Shown here in pieces: positions 12,102-20,125 of a stretch of DNA of 39,690 nt (position 1 is the first letter of the stretch; each line of letters opens with the position of its first letter). This DNA comes from a virus. Both the position numbers and the translations under genes were made by a program. The notes beneath the pieces are model-generated. The model was not told the origin of the DNA. It did no database searches and was given only the letters and a program-made list of their open reading frames with translations. The stretch spans positions 1 through 39,690 of IMG/VR virus record IMGVR_UViG_3300008516_000249. One strand, written 5' to 3'.

Positions 12102-13582
12102 TGCCCAACGAGATTCCCACCGATTGGATACCAGTGGCATCTGCATGGATGTCTTATTTCTATAAACAACAGGTCGAATTTATAGTTTCTGATGCCTGGC
12201 AAAGATGGTTTGTTGCTGCTAATAGAACTGGGAAAACTCTATCATTTTATTGGAATATCGTTGCGTATCTTTTAGGAGTACATCCCAAACAGTTTGCACC
12301 CCCACCACTTACAGCAAGAATTGTCGTCCCTTCATTTGATAATGTTAAAGAGGTTGCAATTATAAAGTTGTTGGAAAGACAAAAAGTTGTTCATAATGGC
12401 AAGACCATTGATGAATTAGGGCCTTTGCTTCCTAAGAGTCAACTGAAAATAGGTTTTAGCAAAGATCATCCTGGAATAGATTTCAAAAATGGTAGCAGGA
12501 TCATCTGGGTGACTGAAGTTCAAGGTTGGAAACTTGAGAGAGGGACAGAACATGACATTCTGGGAATGGATGAACAATGTAAAAAACGAGTTTGGCAAGA
12601 AAATGTACGAGGATTAGCAAATGCAAAAAATGCAGGTAAAATATTAGGCAGTCTAACACCGCCCTATGAAGAAGGGAGAGGTCCTGATTGGACAAAAGAA
12701 GATATCATAGATGCTGCCCTTGAAGATATTGATATTGAAGTTTTTAAGGCTTGTATGGCCGATAATCCAGCTATTTCAGAGCAGTTTACGAAGCGATATA
12801 CTAAGGGAATGACTCCAGAACAAAAAAAAGTTGTTTTAGAAGGTGAATATCCCACCTGGGGTAAAATCATTCACTACCCCTGGCAAGATAGATATTGGGA
12901 TAAAGACAAAGTTGAAGGCCATATTGTGCCTATGGACGTTCACTTACCGGAGTATTGGGAAGTTGAATGGGTTATGGCCTTTGACTGGCATCCCAGCAAG
13001 CCATGTGCTGCTGTTTGGGGTTGGGTAGACAGCGATGGTGATGTTTTTTTCTATGATGAACTTGACCCTCAATTAGCTGAAAACAAGGAAATCCCTGAAT
13101 TAGCTGAAATGTTCCTTCAGATTGAAGGGGCACCCCATACAAAGCGGAAATTCAGGCGCTGGCAAGACCCTTCAGCTAAGTTCAAGTACAAGGCTATAGA
13201 CAAAGGTTTTAATGCCTGGGATGAGTTCAAAAAAAATGGCATACTTTGTACTGAAGGTAAAAATAGAGACCCTGACGTGGGGATTGGCCTTGTAAACGAC
13301 TATCTCAAAGGGAATTGTAAGAACCATCCCCGGATGTTTGTAAGAGAGAACTGCAAGCATCTCAGGCATTTTATGGGAAATCACTATTGGAAGCGGACAG
13401 GTGATGACCCTCAAGGCAAGCCAGATACGAGATGGTCAGATTTCCCCATATGCGTGAGATACATATTACAGGAATTGGGTATGAAACATAGAGATAAGGG
13501 ACATAAGAAGAAGTGGCCCCTTACAAGCTATGGGGATATTAAGCCAAAAAGGACTGTTATAGACTTGGGGAGATTTGTTTAG
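12101..13582 (+). CDS. terL: Terminase large subunit
   Basis: 493 residues, GTG start overlapping the previous stop. Walker A is AANRTGKT (39-46), Walker B DILGMDE (152-158), and coupling motif LGSLTPP (182-188). The C-terminal RNase H-like nuclease begins at VMAFDWHPSK (291-300), with FYDE (317-320) and WQDPS (354-358) as further acidic positions. This is the packaging ATPase/nuclease that moves DNA into the prohead. The codons for PWQDR share a 17-base identity with the leader of the HNH gene at 4040. Confidence 0.95.
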   Translation: MPNEIPTDWIPVASAWMSYFYKQQVEFIVSDAWQRWFVAANRTGKTLSFYWNIVAYLLGVHPKQFAPPPLTARIVVPSFDNVKEVAIIKLLERQKVVHNGKTIDELGPLLPKSQLKIGFSKDHPGIDFKNGSRIIWVTEVQGWKLERGTEHDILGMDEQCKKRVWQENVRGLANAKNAGKILGSLTPPYEEGRGPDWTKEDIIDAALEDIDIEVFKACMADNPAISEQFTKRYTKGMTPEQKKVVLEGEYPTWGKIIHYPWQDRYWDKDKVEGHIVPMDVHLPEYWEVEWVMAFDWHPSKPCAAVWGWVDSDGDVFFYDELDPQLAENKEIPELAEMFLQIEGAPHTKRKFRRWQDPSAKFKYKAIDKGFNAWDEFKKNGILCTEGKNRDPDVGIGLVNDYLKGNCKNHPRMFVRENCKHLRHFMGNHYWKRTGDDPQGKPDTRWSDFPICVRYILQELGMKHRDKGHKKKWPLTSYGDIKPKRTVIDLGRFV

Positions 13583-14587
13583 TTGGGAACATTACTTTTC
13601 GACCATAGCCTAACACTCACAGGATTAGCAACTGGCTTTACCGTAGCAGGTGGAACTACGTCCAAAACTCTAACCGTGGTCGATGATTGCACTGTAGGTC
13701 AGGATTTACAGACTACCGATAGCCCGACATTTGCTGGTCTTATAATAGCTGACGGCGGCACCATAGGCCAAGCAGCAGGGCCATTGCTGACATTTGATGA
13801 TACGAATGATTATTTGGAAATAACGGGATGTAAGGTTGGGATTAATATAACTGCACCAACTGAGGCAATGACAATTGGTGACGGCGGTAAATTACAAATT
13901 AATTCAGCAGGTGATGATAAAAATATTCAGATTTATCACGATGATAGTAAAGCAATATTTACATTATCAAGTGGTTATATACTTTTTAATTCTCCAGCAA
14001 ATATAAATTTAGATGCTGGCAATGAAGTAATTCTTGATAGTGATATAGGAGAAATACGATTAAAAAAAGGAGGTGGTACTTTTTTGGGAATTGTTGGCGA
14101 TGAAGTTGACGATGAAACACGCTGGACGATGAAAGACGCTTATGGCAATATGATAATATTCACAAATTTTGATAATAGGCAGTCAGATCACGAGCATGTA
14201 GTTCAAACTAACCCTACTGTGTATATTCATTCTGATATAGATCCAGATGATGATAGTACACAATGGGTATCTTTAACACATAACCAAACAAATGCAGTAT
14301 TTGGTTTAGGAATAGGGGCTTATACATTTCCTGATGGTGATTTTGGTATCGGAGCAATCCCACTTGCCAAACTCCACGTAGACCAATCCGTCTCCGATGC
14401 AGCTATTCCAGTTTTGATTCTTGATCAGGCAGATGTGAGTGAAGAAATGATCGAGTTCATATCCACAATAGGCGTTGGAAATGCAATAGAAGCGGTTGGG
14501 GAAAAAAGTTTAACAACTACGCATTTCATAAAGGTAACTTTACCTGGTGCTTTAACCCGATATATTCCAGTAGGAACTATAGCATAA
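13583..14587 (+). CDS. Tail-fibre-like repetitive structural protein
   Basis: 334 residues, TTG start immediately after the terminase stop, with a GGGGAG site a little upstream. Residues about 20-75 show head-fibre/beta-helix style phrases (TLTVVDDCTVGQDLQTTDSPTFAGL, IADGGTIG, LTFDDTNDYLEITG). The C-terminal part has AKLHVDQS..DAAIPVLILDQADVSEE, common in phage fibre and appendage proteins. Acidic and Gly-rich, beta-structured. Likely a virion appendage. Exact site on the particle is unknown. Confidence 0.65.
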   Translation: MGTLLFDHSLTLTGLATGFTVAGGTTSKTLTVVDDCTVGQDLQTTDSPTFAGLIIADGGTIGQAAGPLLTFDDTNDYLEITGCKVGINITAPTEAMTIGDGGKLQINSAGDDKNIQIYHDDSKAIFTLSSGYILFNSPANINLDAGNEVILDSDIGEIRLKKGGGTFLGIVGDEVDDETRWTMKDAYGNMIIFTNFDNRQSDHEHVVQTNPTVYIHSDIDPDDDSTQWVSLTHNQTNAVFGLGIGAYTFPDGDFGIGAIPLAKLHVDQSVSDAAIPVLILDQADVSEEMIEFISTIGVGNAIEAVGEKSLTTTHFIKVTLPGALTRYIPVGTIA

Positions 14588-14596
14588 GGAGAAATC

Positions 14597-14842
14597 ATGG
14601 AAATACAAAGATACGCCGAGCTAAAAGCAAGTGGGGATATTTCATTGCAATTAATTGAAGGGAAAGCCTTTATTATTAAAAAGGTTTATGATCCAGATAC
14701 AGGTCAACCAAAAGACCCTCAAGTGCTGGCAATTGATAAAGACAGCTTCCTTCACCATAAAAAAGATGCCCAAAAAAGGATTGATGAGATGACACTTTTT
14801 TTAGATGATGTTGATAGCTTAGAGAAGAAAGTGGAGTCCTAA
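14597..14842 (+). CDS. Hypothetical protein, 81 aa
   Basis: AAGGAG precedes the ATG. The N-terminal half is beta-like, the C-terminal half a charged helix (DAQKRIDEMTLFLDDVDSLEKKVES). Small proteins of this type often follow fibre genes, sometimes as assembly factors, but nothing in this sequence proves that. Confidence 0.65.
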   Translation: MEIQRYAELKASGDISLQLIEGKAFIIKKVYDPDTGQPKDPQVLAIDKDSFLHHKKDAQKRIDEMTLFLDDVDSLEKKVES

Positions 14843-14844
14843 TT

Positions 14845-15216
14845 ATGGCTGATTATACCCTGCTTGATGCTGGTGTAATAGATGCTGATCCTGATACTTT
14901 CAGTTTAGATACTCAACCTGTGCCATATGAGAAACGAATTATTCAACTTACTGTGTCTACCTCTGCTGATAGGGCAGGTGCCCTTATGGATTTTATTGGT
15001 AAAGATGGTGATGATGATGCAATAAAGGAAATCAATATGGATATTTCATCTGCACATTCTACACCTGTCGAGACAGTCTTGAAATATAAGACAGTAGATG
15101 CTTCTGGTGTTACTGTTAGGGGTATGACCAACGATGATACAGTAACAATTATACATGAAGTGCAGGGTTTTTATCCTCGATTGCGGAAACGCTATCTCTG
15201 GGTAGTGGAGGATTAA
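14845..15216 (+). CDS. Probable structural protein, 123 aa
   Basis: Starts two bases after the previous stop; ribosome site weak (GTGGAG at the end of the previous gene). Acidic, beta-rich (FSLDTQPVPYEKRIIQLTVSTSAD; VTVRGMTNDDTVTIIHEV). The composition is like minor capsid or tail proteins, and the neighbours are structural. No family recognised. Confidence 0.6.
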   Translation: MADYTLLDAGVIDADPDTFSLDTQPVPYEKRIIQLTVSTSADRAGALMDFIGKDGDDDAIKEINMDISSAHSTPVETVLKYKTVDASGVTVRGMTNDDTVTIIHEVQGFYPRLRKRYLWVVED

Positions 15217-15501
15217 ATGCCATTAACAGTAGATAGGACTATTCAACCTATAAAAGTAACAGGCGCCACAGATGCAGATACGGAAATTACATCTGACGAT
15301 ACATTTATTCATTTTATTAGATGGTATAATCCAACTACCGCCGGGGATTTATGTCATATTACTGATGGAAATGGCAATACAATAATTAAAATGCGGGCCG
15401 ATGTAGATAATGATACCCAAACGTGGCCTATTTATAATGCCTATAAGGGTATTAGGTGTGATGATATGGATTCAGGCGAATTGTATATTCATATAAGATA
15501 G
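15217..15501 (+). CDS. Probable structural protein, 94 aa
   Basis: GGAGG ends eight bases before the ATG, which itself follows the preceding stop directly. The sequence (IQPIKVTGATDADTEITSDDTFIHFIRWYNPTT) is beta-rich and resembles the 98-residue protein at 32709, which also holds an ITINGTAL-like strand, only weakly. Unknown function. Confidence 0.6.
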   Translation: MPLTVDRTIQPIKVTGATDADTEITSDDTFIHFIRWYNPTTAGDLCHITDGNGNTIIKMRADVDNDTQTWPIYNAYKGIRCDDMDSGELYIHIR

Positions 15502-15509
15502 AGGTTTTC

Positions 15510-15743
15510 ATGCCACTTAAATTACACTGTACTATTTGTGACCGGTTTATTGAAAATGTAACTGATACATCAAGTGTAACAGGTAAAGAAATTTGCCCTG
15601 ATTGCGGAAAAAGGATAACTCAGGTCAGAAGTGACCTTGAGAAATTTAATAAGAAATGGCATCACAAGTTGGAAGTCTTATATAGTAACGCTAAAGCTGA
15701 ACTTGATGAATTGGTATCAAAAATAATGAAGGAAAAAGAATGA
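15510..15743 (+). CDS. Zinc-ribbon protein with coiled coil, 77 aa
   Basis: An N-terminal zinc ribbon (CTICDRF at 7-13 and CPDCGKR at about 29-35) is followed by a long charged helix (SDLEKFNKKWHHKLEVLYSNAKAELDELVSKIM). GAGG precedes the ATG, and its stop overlaps the methyltransferase start (ATGA). Function unknown. Confidence 0.65.
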   Translation: MPLKLHCTICDRFIENVTDTSSVTGKEICPDCGKRITQVRSDLEKFNKKWHHKLEVLYSNAKAELDELVSKIMKEKE

Positions 15744-16936
15744 AGTGTAGAATCTGTTCCAATGATAAATTGCTCAAAGTCTTGGATTTAGGATTCCACC
15801 CTGTCTCGGATGGATTTTTAACCAGAGAACAACTAAAAGGCTGTGAAGTCTATTATCCTTTGGAACTATATTTCTGTGCAAAGTGCAGTTTAGTACAATT
15901 AGGTTATGTTGTTCCAAAAGAAATTCTATTTAGTGACGATTATCCCTATGCTACTGGAACAAATAAGGCTGGTGTGGAACACTTTAGGCAATTTGCAAAG
16001 GAAACAGTAGAACGTTTCAAACTTGGCAAGGATGATTTAGTAGTTGACATCGGAAGCAATGATGGAACGCTGTTGCAGGGGTTTAAGAACTTTGGGTGTA
16101 GAGTTTTAGGGGTAGAACCATGTAAACATTTGGCTGATATGGCTACTCAGGGTGGTATTGATACAATCCCATGTTTTTTTGGGCCTGTGCAAAATATTTT
16201 AAAGCAAAAAGCTCATATTATTGCAGCTACCAATGTCTTTGCTCATATAAATGATTTGCATGAATTTATGAAAAATGTGAAAGGAGCTTTAACTAATGAT
16301 GGCATCTTCATCATAGAAGCCCCTTACTTGCTCGATATGCTTGATGGCCTGCTCTATGACCAGATTTACCATGAGCATCTATCATATCTGGCTGTTAGGC
16401 CCTTGAAGGCATTATTTGCAAAATATAACATGGAGATATTTGATGTTCAAAAGGTGGATTTCCACGGTGGTTCGCTTCGCTACTTTGTGGCTCGGAATGG
16501 CAAGTATCCTACTTCTACTAATGTTGGTAGATTGCTACATTTAGAGAAATATTCAGTTGATAAGATTAGATTTGAAAATTTCGCCCATAGAGTGAGGAAA
16601 AGCCGTGAAAAGCTGTTATGGTTTATCTTATCCCTGAAACGTGCCGGTAAAAGAGTAGTTGGTGTTTGTGCGGCCGCCAAGGGAAATACTTTACTCAATT
16701 ATTGTCATATCGATCTTGATTACATAAGTGAGAAATCTGAATTGAAGGTGGGGAAATATTCACCTGGCAGACATATAAAAGTAATTTCAGATGAGGAGAT
16801 GATTGCCGATCAACCTGAATATGCTCTAATGCTAGCCTGTAACTTTGCAGGCAGTATTATACCTATTTTAAGAAAGAAGGGTTATAAGGGGAAGTTTATA
16901 CTTCCATTACCACAACCGGAGATATATGGGCATTGA
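15740..16936 (+). CDS. SAM-dependent sugar C-methyltransferase-like protein
   Basis: 398 residues with the three-part architecture of the NovU/TylCIII type. There is an N-terminal zinc domain (C3, C6, C46, C49), a central Rossmann methyltransferase with VVDIGSNDGT (101-110), and a C-terminal domain with CAAAKGNTLLN. YHEHLSY (210-216) is the catalytic motif region of sugar C-3 methyltransferases. Enzymes of this family methylate nucleotide-bound keto-deoxysugars. The GDP-mannose 4,6-dehydratase gene two genes downstream would make just such a keto sugar. Confidence 0.85.
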   Translation: MKCRICSNDKLLKVLDLGFHPVSDGFLTREQLKGCEVYYPLELYFCAKCSLVQLGYVVPKEILFSDDYPYATGTNKAGVEHFRQFAKETVERFKLGKDDLVVDIGSNDGTLLQGFKNFGCRVLGVEPCKHLADMATQGGIDTIPCFFGPVQNILKQKAHIIAATNVFAHINDLHEFMKNVKGALTNDGIFIIEAPYLLDMLDGLLYDQIYHEHLSYLAVRPLKALFAKYNMEIFDVQKVDFHGGSLRYFVARNGKYPTSTNVGRLLHLEKYSVDKIRFENFAHRVRKSREKLLWFILSLKRAGKRVVGVCAAAKGNTLLNYCHIDLDYISEKSELKVGKYSPGRHIKVISDEEMIADQPEYALMLACNFAGSIIPILRKKGYKGKFILPLPQPEIYGH

Positions 16937-17144
16937 TTATTTTCGATTATGGTCAAAATATGGTCTTTCTATAGATATGAGTACTACAGGAATAGGCTAC
17001 GCTAATGCAAGAATTGCTCATGATAGGGTAGCGCAATATCTAGAGACTCATCCTAACATTGCTAAAAGATATTTAGATGAAGCTGATAAAAGTATGAGAT
17101 ATTTTGATGTTCTATATTTAGCTGAAAGGGAAATCAGTCTATGA
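16926..17144 (+). CDS. Hypothetical protein, 72 aa
   Basis: Starts within the end of the methyltransferase gene (GGAGATAT upstream) and overlaps the Gmd start by four bases. Mostly helical ([42 protein letters not shown]). No family recognised; possibly an accessory of the sugar enzymes. Confidence 0.6.
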   Translation: MGIDYFRLWSKYGLSIDMSTTGIGYANARIAHDRVAQYLETHPNIAKRYLDEADKSMRYFDVLYLAEREISL

Positions 17145-18106
17145 CTAAAGCCCTAATCACTGGCGTAGGTGGACAGGATGGTTCTTATTTGGCTGAATTT
17201 CTACTTTCCAAAGGCTATGAGGTACATGGTATTATAAGGCGCGCTAGTACCTTTAATACAGCCAGGATTGACCACATAATAGATAAACTTCATCTTTGTC
17301 ATGGTGATGTAACGGATGGCTCATTTATTACCAACTTGATATTTGGGACTCATTTTGATGAGATTTATCATTTGGCTTCTCAAAGTCATGTCAGGGTGAG
17401 TTTTGACAATCCGGTATTCACAGCGGACGTTACAGGTACAGCAACGGCAATTATTCTGGAAGCACTCAGGGCAAGTCAGAACAAAGATACGAGGTTTTAC
17501 TATGCAGGAAGCAGTGAGATATTTGGAAATGCCCGATGCCCACAAGACGAAAATACACCTATCTCTCCAAGAAGTCCATATGGTTGTGCTAAGAGCTACG
17601 GGTATTGGATGGTCAAAAACTACAGAGAAGGATATGGCCTTCACGCAAGCACGGGAATCCTCTTCAACCATGAAAGCCCCAGAAGAGGAGAAACCTTCGT
17701 CACTAATAAAATTGCTAAAGCCGCGGCGAAAATCAAGTTGGGCCTTCAGAATATGCTCTATCTTGGGAATTTGGATTCAAAAAGGGACTGGGGCTATGTC
17801 CCGGATTTTATTGAGGCGATGTGGATGATGCTTCAACAGGATAAGCCTGGTGATTATGTCATTGCTACTGGAGAGAGTCATTCGGTCAGGGAATTTCTGG
17901 AGTTGGCCTTTCTATATTTGGATTTGGACTGGACAGACTATGTAGAGGAGCATGTTAAACAATATATGAGACCGACAGAGGTTCATCATTTATTGGGTGA
18001 TTCCCGTAAAGCACAGAGGATATTAGGTTGGGAACCTAAAGTCTATTTTGATGAGCTCGTTAAGATTATGGTAGATGAGGCAATGAATAAACAATGCGAT
18101 CAATAG
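17141..18106 (+). CDS. gmd: GDP-mannose 4,6-dehydratase
   Basis: 321 residues. The NAD(P)-binding loop [14 protein letters not shown] (8-21), AGSSEIFG (122-129), the catalytic pair Y147/K151 ([12 protein letters not shown]) and [15 protein letters not shown] are diagnostic for GMD, a short-chain dehydrogenase. It converts GDP-mannose to GDP-4-keto-6-deoxymannose, the entry to GDP-fucose, rhamnose and perosamine. No fucose synthase is seen in the window. Length is slightly under the usual 340-370. Confidence 0.93.
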   Translation: MTKALITGVGGQDGSYLAEFLLSKGYEVHGIIRRASTFNTARIDHIIDKLHLCHGDVTDGSFITNLIFGTHFDEIYHLASQSHVRVSFDNPVFTADVTGTATAIILEALRASQNKDTRFYYAGSSEIFGNARCPQDENTPISPRSPYGCAKSYGYWMVKNYREGYGLHASTGILFNHESPRRGETFVTNKIAKAAAKIKLGLQNMLYLGNLDSKRDWGYVPDFIEAMWMMLQQDKPGDYVIATGESHSVREFLELAFLYLDLDWTDYVEEHVKQYMRPTEVHHLLGDSRKAQRILGWEPKVYFDELVKIMVDEAMNKQCDQ

Positions 18107-18948
18107 CTCATATAGTTAATCCATTTATTCCCCCGATGACCTCTGATTTAGTGGTAGCGCAACCGGTTTGCTTTAAAAGTATGCGGATTGCCAGGAACTT
18201 TGTTGAATTTGGCCCGATTGCATCCGATGTTAAAATAGAGCAATTTGCTGTTATTCATCCTGGGGATGAAGAAATGTTGCCCCAGGGCTTTACCAGAACA
18301 AGAGACTTGGATAGATCGGTCCTGGATTTTGGTAAGTTTAACATAGAGCGCAGGTTGCCTCTATTCAGGGATATCCTTGATAGACTTTATGAGGCCTCGG
18401 ATGCGGATTATTTTATTCAGACTAATTCCGATATTCACTTAATGCCCCAATTCTATCATGTGGTTAATAATCTTATAGATATTGGACATGAGGCATTTTG
18501 TATTAACAAGAGGGTAATTCCTGATAGCTATAGTAGTGTTGATGAACTCCCTTTTATGTATTCTGAATTAGGAGAGGGCCATGCCGGTCTTGATTGCTTT
18601 GTCTTTCCAAGAAAGGTGTATCCTCGATGTAAAATAGGTAATATCTGTATGGGAACGCCCTGGTCCGAATCGACCCTGGCAACCAGTTTGGCTATTTATA
18701 CAAAGAATTTTACAGTATTCAGGACTTTGCACCTGACATTTCATATAGGAGATTCACGGATTTGGAAGCCAGCCAATTTCAGGGACTATCGGGAATACAA
18801 TATGATCCAGTTTTGTAAGACCCTGAAAGAACTAAAAAGGAAGAAAGTCACCATACTGAAGAATGAAATGGTTAAGTATTTTCTGGCTAAGATTAAAGAT
18901 GAGGCCAGAACCGGAGTGGCCCCTAAAGAATGCTTGAGGTTTTTATGA
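18094..18948 (+). CDS. Glycosyltransferase-like protein, 284 aa
   Basis: Overlaps the end of gmd by 13 bases. [16 protein letters not shown] (about 106-121) has the acidic pattern of a GT-A metal site, followed by [12 protein letters not shown]. The general shape suggests a sugar transferase, fitting its position behind gmd, but the family is not certain. A hydrolase or an unrelated nucleotide-binding fold remains possible. Confidence 0.55.
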   Translation: MRSIAHIVNPFIPPMTSDLVVAQPVCFKSMRIARNFVEFGPIASDVKIEQFAVIHPGDEEMLPQGFTRTRDLDRSVLDFGKFNIERRLPLFRDILDRLYEASDADYFIQTNSDIHLMPQFYHVVNNLIDIGHEAFCINKRVIPDSYSSVDELPFMYSELGEGHAGLDCFVFPRKVYPRCKIGNICMGTPWSESTLATSLAIYTKNFTVFRTLHLTFHIGDSRIWKPANFRDYREYNMIQFCKTLKELKRKKVTILKNEMVKYFLAKIKDEARTGVAPKECLRFL

Positions 18949-19121
18949 GGAAAGTTATTATTTACCCCAAAAGAGGTCAAGATTTAAGAAGGGCAATATG
19001 GTGTTCAATGATAACAAACCGAGAATTAGGTAAGCCCGAAGGGCACTTCGAAGCAAAAGGTAGGAAATTATCTGAGATAGCAAAGAAAAAATTATTGAAT
19101 TTGAAAACATTATTAAAATGA
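18945..19121 (+). CDS. Hypothetical basic protein, 58 aa
   Basis: The ATG overlaps the previous stop (ATGA), with GAGG upstream. Lys/Arg-rich (IIYPKRGQDLRRAIW, KKKLLNLKTLLK). Unknown function; its stop overlaps the next start. Confidence 0.55.
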   Translation: MRKVIIYPKRGQDLRRAIWCSMITNRELGKPEGHFEAKGRKLSEIAKKKLLNLKTLLK

Positions 19122-19228
19122 CACCAGAACATAAGCTAATACTCAAACTGATTGAGGCTTTAAGAAGGTCGGTCGGCCAATTAAAAGGTTTACTTGACAA
19201 GATATTGAAAGAAGAGTATGATAAATAG
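19118..19228 (+). CDS. Small helical protein, 36 aa
   Basis: Starts in an ATGA overlap with the preceding gene. The peptide (MTPEHKLILKLIEALRRSVG..., LLDKILKEEYDK) is one or two amphipathic helices. The coding region contains a near-consensus promoter (19194-19222), so the DNA may have a double role. Confidence 0.5.
   Translation: MTPEHKLILKLIEALRRSVGQLKGLLDKILKEEYDK
19194..19222 (+). promoter_or_regulatory. Candidate sigma70 promoter inside a small gene
   Basis: TTGACA (19194-19199), 17 bases, TATGAT (19217-19222). The downstream gene starts nine bases after the -10 box, so a transcript would be leaderless or nearly so for it. It may simply be coincidence in AT-rich DNA. Confidence 0.45.
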
Positions 19229-19230
19229 CT

Positions 19231-19440
19231 ATGTTTATCTATTTCTTTGATGGGTATGGAAGATTTTGTAAAATTGACAAGTTAGGAAATTCGACTGTAA
19301 TCTGTGAACCTGATGATGTAGAGACAGATTTGGATATACCTGAACTTTCCTCTAGAGATACTCCTATAGAAAGTTTTGAAAAGTTAAAAAGATTAGAAAA
19401 GAGACTCAGAAGGCTAATTAAGGAAACAGAAGAAAAATAA
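19231..19440 (+). CDS. Hypothetical protein, 69 aa
   Basis: Follows the 36-residue gene after two bases. The N-terminal half is beta-like, including FDGYGRFCKIDKLGN, and the C-terminal half a strongly charged coiled-coil helix (ESFEKLKRLEKRLRRLIKETEEK). It is the last gene before the strong terminator. Confidence 0.6.
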   Translation: MFIYFFDGYGRFCKIDKLGNSTVICEPDDVETDLDIPELSSRDTPIESFEKLKRLEKRLRRLIKETEEK

Positions 19441-19475
19441 CTAAAATCTAAGTTTCAGACCAGTCACGGCTTTAA

Positions 19476-19532
19476 GCCCTCACTGTGTAGGTACTCATAA
19501 CTCGGTACCTCCTATGCAGTGAGGGTTTTTTT
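19476..19532 (+). terminator. Rho-independent terminator
   Basis: CCCTCACTG (19477-19485) pairs with CAGTGAGGG (19517-19525). An inner stem AGGTAC/GTACCT extends the hairpin, and seven T residues (19526-19532) follow. This is the clearest intrinsic terminator in the window. It separates the terminase/fibre/sugar block from the head-gene block. Confidence 0.88.
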
Positions 19533-19545
19533 ATTAGGAGAAATC

Positions 19546-19665
19546 ATGGCAAGAAATCGTAGAGGTGTTAGAGACGGTACAGGCCCTTGTAACAATTCCT
19601 ATCAGCGAAAGAAAGTTAGGATAGGCAAAAGGCGTAAGAGAGGGGAGAAGTGCCTAAAAAGTTAG
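19546..19665 (+). CDS. Small basic protein, 39 aa
   Basis: AGGAG precedes the ATG. Highly basic (MARNRRGVRDGTGPC, RKKVRIGKRRKRGEKC) with RDGTGP, a phrase found in several small phage and DUF5320-like proteins. Probably nucleic-acid binding. It overlaps the start of the next gene. Confidence 0.6.
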   Translation: MARNRRGVRDGTGPCNNSYQRKKVRIGKRRKRGEKCLKS

Positions 19666-19796
19666 AACGTTGTGTCAGAAAGGTTAAAGCCAAGGGCAAA
19701 GTTAGAAGTGCCTGGGCCGTATGTGTCAAATCCACCGGTATTAAAAAGAAGAAGGGCGGTGGGTGGACACGTGGAAAGAAAAAGAAGAAGGCATAA
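19650..19796 (+). CDS. Small basic phage protein (LERCVRKVKAKGK type), 48 aa
   Basis: GTG start with GAGGGGAGA upstream. The N-terminal phrase PKKLERCVRKVKAKGKVRSA followed by WAVCVKSTG is a recurrent small protein of tailed phages, usually located near head genes. The C-terminus is Lys/Gly-rich. The function of this family is not known to me; a DNA-binding or packaging-associated role fits the charge. Confidence 0.65.
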   Translation: MPKKLERCVRKVKAKGKVRSAWAVCVKSTGIKKKKGGGWTRGKKKKKA

Positions 19797-20125
19797 TGGA
19801 GCGAATCCATAAAGTCTGGGGTGAACGCTGGCTAATTCGCCAGGATTCAACTCATGCTACCAGTTACTTGAAACTCAAAGCAAAGACACGGTGTTCCTGG
19901 CACTGCCATTCAGCAAAAAGTAATCTTTTTGTCCTTCTCAGTGGCAAGGTGGGTATCAAGACAGGACATGGTGAAATTCTCTTGCTACCAGGCCAGGAAT
20001 TTACGGTATATCCTGGGGAGTGGCACGAATTCAAAGTCTATGAGAATAGTGAGATGATTGAGGAAATGTATGTCCGATACGATGAATCCGATATTGAGAG
20101 GAAAAAGCTAGGGTCACGCCTATGA
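19796..20125 (+). CDS. Cupin-fold protein
   Basis: 109 residues from an ATG overlapping the previous stop. The two cupin motifs are visible: WHCHSAKSNLFVLLSGKVGI (His36, His38) and PGEWHEF (73-79, His78). The fold resembles mannose-6-phosphate isomerase type II-like and sugar epimerase cupins. It may act on a nucleotide sugar together with the gmd block, or have a purely metal-binding role. Its stop overlaps the portal start. Confidence 0.75.
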   Translation: MERIHKVWGERWLIRQDSTHATSYLKLKAKTRCSWHCHSAKSNLFVLLSGKVGIKTGHGEILLLPGQEFTVYPGEWHEFKVYENSEMIEEMYVRYDESDIERKKLGSRL

